Assembly: GCA_914767715.1 (NCBI GenBank)
Contig: OU612073.1
Coordinates: forward strand, 19,902,001-19,966,000
Direction: 5' to 3'
Length of the DNA: 64,000 nucleotides
Origin: Membranipora membranacea
Lineage: Eukaryota > Bryozoa > Gymnolaemata > Cheilostomatida > Membraniporidae
The position numbers and the translations under genes were made by a program. Below are positions 1-12,000 of this stretch, piece by piece. Within the stretch, counting starts at the first letter, position 1. Each line of letters starts with the position of its first letter. Under the pieces are notes generated by a model. It saw only the letters and a program-made list of their open reading frames with translations. It made no database searches and was not told the origin of the DNA.

Positions 1-3000
1 CTCTTAGCTGTTGTACCACCATTACTGCAGCCTCCTCCGATTTCGCCATCTATTATGGCCGGTAGTGAGAATCGTCTTCTCAGAGTGTCTATACACTGAA
101 GAGGTCCTCCATGGGTGTTCTATGCAACAGAAAATGTATATTAAAGGAATGGTAAGACTAAGGCCTTAAAGACTACTTCATTAATTGCTTAATTTGAGAA
201 AACTAAACCATAGAAATTTAAAAACATGCTTCCCTCCCCCTATCTGTTGTAAAATGAGATAGTGCTTCAGGTGTTAGAAAATTGATCTATAAAGAAAGTT
301 TTTCATAACCTAAATTTTATTTTCTATTGCTGAGTTTTTTTGTCGACTAAAATCTATTTGATTGAGAAATCTCAATGATGGCAGGGAAATGGTAGCTCGA
401 AAATTAATGTGAACTAATCGTTCAGTCTCTCTTATCCTTAAGCAGATGTGATATTAATCTATTAGCATCACGTATAAAGTTATACACTCACCAGACACAT
501 ACTATTCTTATCATCTCCCACATATTCTACACATGAATCATATGGGCTGTCAGTCTCTAAACCGCATCTTCCTTTGTATGCTGGTATCACCTGTATGTGC
601 TTTATTTCTGTAAAAATTCATTAAATAATATTGTATAGTATATAACATATTATATTATATTGTGTCATATTGTATACCATATCATATATCATATGCCCAA
701 GTTCTGCAAAAGAACTATCCAGAGGACATTTTATGAGTGTTCTTGGTCAGACGTAAAACTGTAAAAGTTTGATACGGGTGCACCAGTACTTTACGACAAT
801 GGTGTGCATATAGCCTGCAAATTGTATATAAGTTTTTATGTATGTATGTATGGATGTCAGTTTTTATGTTTTGTCATTACAGGTACGAATGCTTTGGTTG
901 ATTTTTGTATACTGCTCTACTCTATCATCCTCTGCTATCAAGAGGTTTGTCAAAGAATGTCTAATGGTTATTGTAAGCCATGTCGACGACAAACAGCACT
1001 TTGCTGGAGAGTATGGTTTCCAATCAATACCACCAATGTAGTAAAGACAGGACAATGGTAAGTTTATGCTTTCCTTCTCAGCAAGAGTTATGAGGCGTAA
1101 AATGCATCAATTTTCTACCTAATGTATGATGTTATTTATTGTTCATAAGGGTATGTATGATTCTGCCTCCTCACGCAGCCAATAAATTTGTTTTGCGTGG
1201 CACAAACCGATAACAAATGAAGACAAGAAATAGCTGTGTGACAAGGCCAAATATTGAATAATAAGAACCCAGCAGCTTGTAAACTTACCGTTATTTTCAT
1301 CCAGACCAGAAGCGAAGCATGTAGATCCAGGTAGATAGAGGGGATATATCAGGCATATGGGTCTCGTCTTATTGCTAAAATTAAATGTGCAAAACGTTGA
1401 TAGAACCTAAGCTTATCTATACCAAGGTTGTCCAACATAGTTGGGTGTTTAGAACTGAAGATTGTTCTTTACTTATTTACCTCTTGGGTACCTAGTAGAG
1501 GGAGAAAATTCTCTGCTCATTCACCAGCTGGGGAACAGTGGCAGAGACCCCATACCTCAATGTTTAGAATCAAGAATTAGACACAGGGGCTTGACAAAAA
1601 TTAGTTTTTATTCACAATTGGAAAGCTGCAGATCTACTGAGTGTTGATGACATTGCATCATTTTTTCACAGGATTGTTAATCTTCAGTAGACCGGCAGCT
1701 TTTCAACAGAGTACATACAGTCAATATTGGCTGACCTCCATGACTTCACCTTAAAGACTTACTTTGAGGCTGCTATTATATATCACATCTTATTCTCCAT
1801 ATTCTATTCTATCATGTGAGCAATTTCTAGCTGTAGAATCCAAATATTGAGGAAGTTATGGTCTCTCAGACTTTCGAGGTGAAGGCAGTCAATCAGCATT
1901 AAGAATCAGCGGGCAATACCAGTGCGACTTCACAACGCGTCATACTTATTATGAGTGTGTTATACTACTTATTTCACAGATAAGATGATGATCAAAATTC
2001 AGACCTAGATGAGACACGAGCCCAGGACTTTTACACCAGCAGGCAACGCCGCTACCATCGCACCACTACGTGCTGTTCTGTGGAACTGCAGACAATATAG
2101 GTCAGTCGTAGCGGCGTTGCCTGCTTGGCCATATGGACCTGGGTTCAAGACCCACTAAATCCCATAACATATCGATTATCATCTTATCTATTAGTATATC
2201 ATCATAAGCATGACGCGTTGTGAAGTTACACAAGGATTGTCCGCTGATACCCAATGCCAATTGAAGGTGATCACCTTGAAAGTTTGAGAGACCATAACTT
2301 CCTCAATATTTTGATTCTCAAGCTGATAGAATAAAATATGGAGAAAAAGATGTGATACAAAATAGCAGCCTCAAAGTAAGTCTTTAAGTTAAAAACACTT
2401 ACTCGATATTGAAGTCTGGTCTGATGCTTAGAAGAGCTAGGTTCCTCTCTTTAGGGTTGCCTTTGTTAGTGTATAGTACCTTATGACAGATGTGTCTGGT
2501 TACACCAAGTGGATCGTTGTCTGGTACTATGGTGATATCACTACAAAAAATAAGGATTTATAAAACGCCTGCTCAACAACAAGTTATTTGCAAGCTATTT
2601 CTATGAGTTGAGCTTTAACTGTAATCTACTTATCTTTGATCAAGGTCGAGGTTATCTGGAGATAAACAGACACCAATATTTGTAAGGCAAATCCAATTTT
2701 CAGATGACTTTGAAAGTTTTGTAGAAAATAACGATAACAAATCAACAAATTATAACTCTTTCGATTTATTTGAGCTTTGTGACAGATATAAGAAGAACTA
2801 ATTTAGCCGGCCCTCATACTGGCGATGCTGGATGTCTTTTCTATATGTATTTTTAGCCGGTCCAATATAGATACACCTGCAAGTTTTAACATCTTACTCG
2901 CTTATTTGGCTGACGCAATCTCTGCTGGTAAGAATCCACTGCTGATGTATAATAGTACCAGTACAAAGAGTCCTACCACTTTTTCTCACATGAACAACCC

Positions 3001-6000
3001 ATGGATAATCCATCTCTTCTGTCGTAATCTCTTCTTTAATGACTGGGCGTTTTGAGCCTGGTGGTACGACTGGTCCCTTGTACTCACCATATATCCCACA
3101 CTCTATAATAAAAGTCCATCATCCTCTCATTCAGTAATTTTGATAGAATTGATGTCCTTGTTGAAAAAGGAATGTTGATAATAAAATCCATCCTCTTCTC
3201 CCTGAGTGAACTGCAAAGAGCAGATGTCCTAGTTGTGAATGATACCTACATGGTAAACATTTTCTGTGTTGGATTCTCTCAATTCAATTTTGTAGTACCA
3301 CGAGTGAGCTACTGACACTGAATGAGACAAACTTCGAACTGCCAGATAATGACATTTCAATTATACTCACGAGCTGGGTAACATTCTAGCTTATAGATTG
3401 TTGTGCAGAGATCTCTACGGCTGTAAAAAAATGTATAATCAATCAACTAAGTGTTCAGCAAATCGATTCCAAACTAGTATGTGGCGATGAAGTGCTTCGT
3501 GACATTAATTCCCAGGCAACAATGACAACTCAAAGTTTATCAGCATACATCTTGTAAAAGGTATGTTAGGGGAACAAGAACCAGGAAAAATTCTTATAAA
3601 ATTTTAATAATGAGCTTGGAAAATATACAATGGATAAAATTACCGAACACGAATTAGATTTTGCGCCTGTATAGATGATAGGGGTAGAGATTAACTAAAC
3701 CACTTACAATCTGGTAAACTCAGTATGTACTTTGATGGAGCTGCCCTGTGCGTATTGACTGGTTAACTTGTAACAGCCGAGTGAAAATATTTCTTCAGAA
3801 GAAGCCTTTGATATGTTGATCAATTTATTGAACTCCCTGAAATCAAGCAACATTTAGAAAGTTTAATGTTGTATTCAAGACTTCAATAGATTAAGTAGGT
3901 ATTGGTAAGGTTAGGAATCGGCCAGCGATATTGCACTAACAAAATTGGTGATTATCTGTACTATAAACATTAGTTATTACTGATGAAATATCCAATGATA
4001 TCAAAGTTTGATCAAGCTAAATTGGCTTTCCAGCAAGTCTAGCTTATACTGTAACCAAGTCTCTCAGAAACCATACGGCTTACAAGCTAGTGTGCAGACC
4101 ACTTAATTCAATGAGGGATTTAGCTAATCACTATGTTTCTATGGGGTCAAGCTGAGCAAATTTTAGAGTTGTGCGAACCATATTGGTAAGCTCAAGTACG
4201 ATGCCCAACTGAGACAGATGTTATAGATATTGAGGTCCATGGAAATGGATGCATATTTCGAGGTCGAGCTAGGAGGTGACAACTCAGGTCAATCTAGGAA
4301 ACATGGTGAATGCAACAAGACCACGGCGAACAATGGAAGGGCAGAAACTTACCCAAAACCACCAGCTTGACAAAGATTGATGCCCAACTCAATGAGTTCA
4401 TCTTCATTCATTCCATTGTGAGGTCCACTGTATGGCAACATAGCTCCATTACGTGTGATAAATAAGGTCATATCGGTATCAACATTAACTATGTAAATAT
4501 GGGTAAATATAAATATGAAAGTCATGTCTATGTGATAAGGCATAGGGCTCTATTTCACTAGAGTTTACAAGAGTAGAATCACATTGTGTTACTAGAAGAC
4601 ACTATAAATCCCTGGTGACATGTAACTGAACATGTTGGGCAGAGGCAGCTATACCGTAACCCCCATCCATTCTACAAATATAAATTATTATGAAAATATC
4701 TCAGGCGCCTTTGCATCAAGCTTACCACAGACTCTCTCATCAAAACCATCAGAACAGTCGAGCTCTCCGTCACAAAGTTTATTACTAGGCAGACATTCAT
4801 AAGTACTGTTACATCTGAAGTAATCCCGAGGACATTCATATCCCTTATATGATTCTAAAACAGTGAAAGTGGCATCAAGTTGTTGAACAAGGGTAAGCAT
4901 TTGGGATTGTGGGGGATATGGTTGTAGGAAAATACAAGGTGTAGATCAAACGCTCTGGAAAGAAATTTGGTTTCAGAATCGTTATCACCACAAGTAAGTG
5001 ATATTTCCTTTCAAATCAAATAACCTCATTATCACTACAAGTGAGAGATATATTCTCCCCACTAAACAAATAACCTCATTGATTCCATGAGAGATACAGT
5101 TATGATCAATTCCTTAAATTAAAAAAAAAAGATTTATTGTTATTTAGTGTATGGGTTGATTGGAATTGTATATTAGTATCATTTTATGTAAATCAATCTA
5201 AGATTGATCAAAAAGTTTCACAGTGACACCAAACAATTGTCAAGAACTACTTAGTGCTTAGAACATACATAAACACAGCCAATTCTACGATCTATGATCG
5301 TATATTACCAGTCTCTGTATGCGCTGCCATACTGTGGGCTAGTTTTGATCATCAACGAAATATCTCTTGTGTTTGTGACAAGAGATATTTTGGTTATTAT
5401 AAATATACTATAGCTTGTATACATACCACATTTAAGTCTATCCTCATCTTCACCTTGAGGACAATCTGGATATGAATCACACACATATTCATCTGGTATA
5501 CATTGAGGAGTGCTACTTGTGCTGTTACATAGCCTGTGATATGGTTTTTCTTCTGAGCATTCTGTTTAAAACAATTACAATCACCAATCTGATATTGTGC
5601 CAGAGAACAACATTTTCAACAGTAGACAACTAAATGCAGGACATAATTTTTTCACTTGAAACCTTAATTGAGCAGGTTATCTGCATATTAACTGCTTTAT
5701 ATCTTTAGAATGTACAATGATATATATTGTGATAAGCGCCTCGTATAGGTCCTTAACTTTCGTTCTAGCTCGATGCAAGTTTTTCTTCTGCAAATTGGTA
5801 GATAACAACATTTTTAGAGGCCATTGGTTGAATGAAGAAGAACCATATTATACTGGTTTTCATTATCTTACTCTCAAGAACAGAGTCTAAAGGTTTCTGC
5901 AACCCTGGCTGGTTGTCGAAATTTGCATCATAATCATAGTATATATCGTCCAGACTTGTCTCGTTCCCCCAGTTCTCAAAGTCAATATCCCCATAGTCAA

Positions 6001-9000
6001 TCTTACCATCCTAAAATCAAACAACAATGAGTTTGCACAAGAGTTTGTTACTTATTTGATCACAAATACAGTAAACAGCTCATACTGATATCTGATGACT
6101 GATGACATCAACTCCGCATACTATTGAAATACATTCATGTGCTTTATGATCATTTGTGCTAAACAGCCTATATTTTAGATAGCTTCCCATTTAAAGGCTG
6201 TATGACTATTGCAGGTCTGTGTGAAAGATATTCGCCTCCTCAGTTTATGTGAAGTTTTAACAATTTCGTTAGTAGCTTTTAATTTTAAGGATATCGAAAC
6301 TATCAAACAGGAGAAAGTAACCTTATTAATGTCAGTGACGAGATGTAATGTGTTAGCCTCATCATCAAGGTGGACATCTTTGTATGTGATGTCACAAGCA
6401 CATATACTCTCCACTATACTTGGGCATTCAACTACTGCCTGTCTCTTACTCTTGATACCGGTGCCTTCCTTAATGACTTCTATGTTAGGGTTACCGAATC
6501 TGTGGTAATGGTAGAGGTATTTACATGCGATAGATAAACATGGGTATATTGTAGGAGCGTACAAGTCTGCACAGACGTAGATAATTCTCAATTATAAGAA
6601 TCATTCATACAATTCTACAATTTAGATAATTTAAGGTATATGGTTCTCCTTTTATGGACAATGAGTGTCTGTGGAACGAGTAAAGAAGGCAATTAACATT
6701 TAACAAGAATTGATTTTTTTTAATTTTTTGAACGGATGGAGATTTTGGTATGGGGGTATAATGTTAACTAAGTGCCTCTACAATGTTGTACCATTTGTAC
6801 ATATTTTATCTATTGATTCAACAAACTCAGATAGACTTTATTGGACGGTAAAAGATTGGGCTATAAGAGTTTGTTGGCGCAGACTTTAGTGAAATAACTT
6901 TGTCTAGGAATATGATTACCAATGGAAAGAACCTCGAAAGCAGAAATTCTCAATTTCTAAGGAAAATATTTATAATCTGGATATGGTTTCGTTACATTAA
7001 GCTCTAAGTTATGGCTATCACATCAATGCTGAGAATGTTCAAAATTCAAAACCATAGAGGATGAGCAGTAGAAAAAATATTTTCAATGATGCCGATGCTG
7101 AATTAAAAATAATATTTATCCTATTACAAGCGGGTTTTCAAGATAAGCTCATTTGAAGAGAGGACAACTCAAAACAATGGCTTAAATTATAGCTCAGAAA
7201 ACTATCTATTAATTGGAAATTTAAATCCCCAGGCTTACTCGCCAATGCGTTGGCTCTTATCTGTTGAGCTGTAGCCAACGTGGTGGCTCCGATTTGTAGG
7301 CCATCACAATTTTTATTCTTGTCCCAGTATAGTAACTAAAGATGCAGTATCCAAGATGAGAATTTACAATGATAGGACGTGATAGGACAACGAAGTTGCC
7401 TCTTATTGACATAGTAGTGAAATAGTTTGGTTTATGTTAGGAAATATTATTTCCTAACATAAAACAAATTATTTTACAGCTATGTTGTCAACAAGAGGCA
7501 TTTTCATGGAATTGAGTCGTTCTCTTCATGCATCATGAGAGATTTATGGCGCTGCAAACTTTACTTACTTCTCCTCAAAGTTTTGATGCAAGACATTGAC
7601 TGATGAAGTGAGATTGTATACAGTGTACCAGTTTCTGTAAGGGCCGAATCCCTTTATATCGATATAGAATTCATTATACCTGCTCCCTCTCATAAAACGC
7701 ATCATCTCAAAGCTCTGCTTGTTACCACAGTTCACATAATCTGGCTCAGCTGGAAGGGCAAAACAGACTCATGGTAGAGACCACAGGCAAGGTGAAATGA
7801 TCTAAGGTGGATGGCTCAATGATTTGAAAAGTGTGAAACTTTCTCATCCCAATGACAAAACTGCACAAAAAAATAAGCAATAATACACAGCTGTGGCGGC
7901 AACACTTTAGCCAAACAGTTCGAGTCTCACAGCGTATTGGTGAGGTTCTTATATGTCACCCCTAAATGAGAGCTAAACTATAATCCTAAATCCTAATAAT
8001 TTTGAAATAAACTGACTGGTGTCAGTGACAGCTTGAGTCCAGAAGAAGTTGAGTTGGTGTCTCATATCCAGTCCTCTATTACTATTAAGGAATTCATGGC
8101 AGCCTATAGATTCAATGCTGATAACTCCAGCAAAACTCCAGCTGTTATTGTTAGGATTCAGACATGATACTGGGGTACCAAGAGTTTCCTGTAAACAAAG
8201 AGGAATACAAGATAAATGATATTATAACCTGCATTGTAGCAATAACTTAGGGGTTATTCTTCCATAACAAAATCTCATTAATTTTCTTTCCACAAAAGCA
8301 AATAGCTCAATCGATTTCCTTCTGCAAATCTGCGAATACCAAACAAACTGACTCAACAAGATAGCAAGCAGGTATTTTGACATTCTACGTTTTAAATCAA
8401 TCCACAAGCTACAATTCTTAACTCACAGTAACACAGAACTCATCACTGACTGCCGCTTGTGGATATGTGAAACAAAAACTGCGCAAGTCAAAATTGATTC
8501 CCATGTTCGGCACACAGCTCGTATCATCAGTCTGTGGGACTACTCTTACATGCTTCAGTTCTCCATCTGTGTGAGTAAAATATATTTCTCTCAACATTGT
8601 CATGTGTCAAATGCAAAGATGTAAGCGTCAGTGGTTTTTTATATCTATGGCCAAATGCTTACAATTATAATACTTTTTAAAATGAGATGCTTATATATTA
8701 CCTGGACAAAGTCTTCCCAAATTCAGTATCTAGTTTAGTTCGTCAATACTGCAAAGCTATTTTTACTTTCATTCCGGACACATTTTGGGACACATGACTT
8801 TATCCTACCTTTTCCTTTTCCTGCAGCGAAGCAGACATAATGAGGTAACCAAGCAGGCTCAACTAAACAAGCTTTGTTCACTCTAAAATAAAATATGAAG
8901 CCACTGAAGTTATCTTTCCTCTAATATTAAGAAGGTAACTCCTCTATATTTTTTATCCACATGAAGACGGTCACAATAACATGATCAATTATTGTGAATG

Positions 9001-12000
9001 TACAATAATGCCACAATATGATGAAGGCGGAACTCTTTTAAATATAGACACTCTGAATGTTGGTGTTTGAAACACTGCTGATTGAGATGACGTCAGATAA
9101 ACGACTATGGGAAATGTTACTGTATCAATGTAGGGTGAATGAAAACAATATCATACGAATGGACCTTGACAACATTGAACGATCTTGCTTACGGATAATT
9201 GAAAGCTCTCGAAACTTGTAGAGCAGCTAACTTCTGGTCTGTTACTTTGTTGGGAATGATCATCACTTTGATTACCTCAGCCTCTTGTGGGTAATCTGTC
9301 ATCTCCAGAGCTACCACCCGATAATTACTGAAATCAAAGAAGGACCGTGAGTCAGAACTACAGCTATTTATAGACGGTATGCCAGCCTTTAGATGACTGC
9401 TTCTGTGTGGACCAGGCTGCTATACCAAGCTCGGTATGAATAATGGATTTTTGAAAAATGTTTAAAAGAAATACAGCGCACTTCCAAAACTAAATGACTG
9501 ATATAACTCTATGTATATTCTAAATTTGATAACAGGCTCAATTCCTCAAATTAATACTCATAAATACATGAACTAATTAGGTATGTTCAGTTAAAGACTA
9601 CACGAAGACCAATGCATGCTATAGTCAGGTAGTTACTTATGATAAAGTTTTATTAGATTTGCATGGTAAAAAAATTCAATTGCTTTACTTGGCATGAATT
9701 ATGGATGTGGAAAAAGTGTCTCCCATAAGGGTAGGTAACTCCCATGCTCTGTATTATGATGTGACAGTCTCCCGGAAGTACAATACAAATAACAACCACT
9801 TCCAGAAGACTGCCTGACTATAACATGCATTGGTCCTTATCATTGGTCTACCTGCTGGAGGCTGCGAATACTTTATCTCGATCGATACATTCAGCTGTGG
9901 TGATAACCCATTCATCGGACGTGACGGAACCCCTGCATATAAACTTGTCCCCTACAAAACAATACATGAGTGGTCAGATGTTTTATGACCTGAGGTTGAC
10001 TGGATAAAGGTTCTAAAATGATGATATGTTGGGATTTTTTTTTCAAACAAATTTTCATATTAATAAGTAAATGAATAATGTCAATGTGAAACCTGTGTGT
10101 CCTACTCTGAGCAGTGGGTTTGTGTTGATTTGTTTATTTAACTATGCTGGATTTGTGAGATAACCATTTCAAGTGCTCAGCCGGCTGCAAGTGCGAGTTA
10201 GCGACATGGCATGAAAAAAGGCATCAAACAACAAATAAATGTGTGTTTGATAATACAATGCCATTCTCCCTGATGCCACTAGTTCGCACTTGCAGCCATT
10301 TGAGCTCTTAGACCAAGAACCAATGCTTTTCAACTACACAAGAAGCCTGTTGACATTCGAAAAAGACTATAGTAAATGATTGATGATTACTTAATTGATC
10401 GATCTGAATACATTGAAAAGTATCGATTGATCTGATTTACATAATAAAAATTTCGTGTTGGCCTAGTGCAGCCATGCTCAACCTCATCCAAATTGGTCTT
10501 TTTGTTCGGCCAAATGCACCCTTACCACAGAAAAAGTTGAGACACATTTTCACATCTTGTTCAAAAATAAAAAGTATGAAGGATAGTTCACAAGATGTTC
10601 ATGGTCTTCAGTATTCTGTCTTATCTGAAAGTCTAGTTATCACACATTGAAAAGTCCAATAATTAATGCTCTCTTGCAGTAAATTGGAATTCCCAGTTAC
10701 CTTACCTTACTTACAGTGGTGTATTCATAGGTAGGGCCAGGGGGACCAGGGGGCCATGGCCCTACCACTTTTTCAGGAGGTCAATTTTGAAAAAAGCCCC
10801 TAAAATTGCCATAAGAGTTATGAATACACATTGACTATATTTATGTTTGTCAACAACAGTTGCCCCTTGTGTTATACATAGGGATTGTGAAGCAATAACA
10901 CTGATGTAGTTGTTTTATAATGGCAAATTACTGCTTGTCATGAGGTTTATAGTTCATCAATACATCTCAGACTGAATAATGTGCGCTATCTTTCTGTGCC
11001 ATGGCCCGCCTCGAAACATACCTTTGGGCCAAATTTGAACAAAAAACCTAGAAACATTGCATGTTCTAAATTGGTTGCAGAGAGGGATCGAGCATGTCAA
11101 AGTTCAATGTTGGCAAGTTTGTAGCATCTCGCCCCAAAAGCCCTCTCTGTGGTGGTCGACAGAATCAGAATTTTGATGAAAAAGTGCTCAAACAAAAATG
11201 AATATTACAATTATTTAATCAATTCATGGACAATATAACAATATCCCATACTTTACTGACTGTTGAGCAGGTAATTCAAGATCTGGTACCAACCTCCTAC
11301 GACTCCCTTGTGTACTTTGCAACCACCATTTGAAAATTTGACATATTTCACTGTTCATCCTCTTTCCATAACATATTCACCAATTTTTTTTTTAATTCAA
11401 ATTATCAATCTCAGTGGGGATACGATGATGTCCCTTTCTGTTACACTAAAATCCTGGGGCCAATTTCTTGTCAATTTCTTTCTCAAAAAGGGCTGAAATC
11501 CCTTAAAACTACCTCTCATTTTTTAAAATTTTCTGGGGGAGGCCCCCCATACTCCCCTAACGGGAAGGCGCTGCAGCGCCCCTTCTGCACCCTCCCCGCC
11601 GGGTCCTACCACTTCCGAACCTATGGATACAGCCCTGCTTACTTAACATGATTATGACCTCACATGCTCCATCAACTTAGTTCGGCCAAATGGTATGAAG
11701 TAAAAAAAATTGGCCAAATCCAAGAAAAGGTTGGACATGCATGGCCTAGTGGGTGGTGGGATATGGGTAGTGGGTGGTGGGATATGGGTAGTGGGTGGTG
11801 GGATATGGGTAGTGGGTGGTGGGATATGGGTAGTGGGTGGTGGGATATGGGTGATCGGGTAGTGGGTGGCAGCAGAGGTGGTGGTTGTAGTAAGAGGTTT
11901 TATGATAGCCAGTTGACTGTAGAAAAATATCTTATCAACATTATCTGGGGAAAAACCCTTAATTTCAAACAGTAATACACTAAATTCAGTAATCAAAAGG

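Noticed and set aside
883-1041. Plus-strand reading KECLMVIVSHVDDKQHFAGE looks faintly like the S1 protease 'CLP...AGWG' segment
   Set aside because: The true segment for domain 2 was found on the minus strand at 1289-1374 (RPICLIYPLYLPGSTCFASG) with correct phase, so the plus-strand resemblance is chance.
6209-6508. 99-codon plus-strand frame
   Set aside because: It is the antisense shadow of receptor exon 6322-6499.
7239-7335. An exon-like stretch on the minus strand (acceptor CATCTTTAG, donor GTAAGC) reading CDGLQIGATTLATAQQIRAN
   Set aside because: Its length and phase do not fit between the neighbouring receptor exons, while 7569-7749 joins 6322-6499 directly in perfect phase. It may be a skipped or decayed exon, but I left it out of the model.
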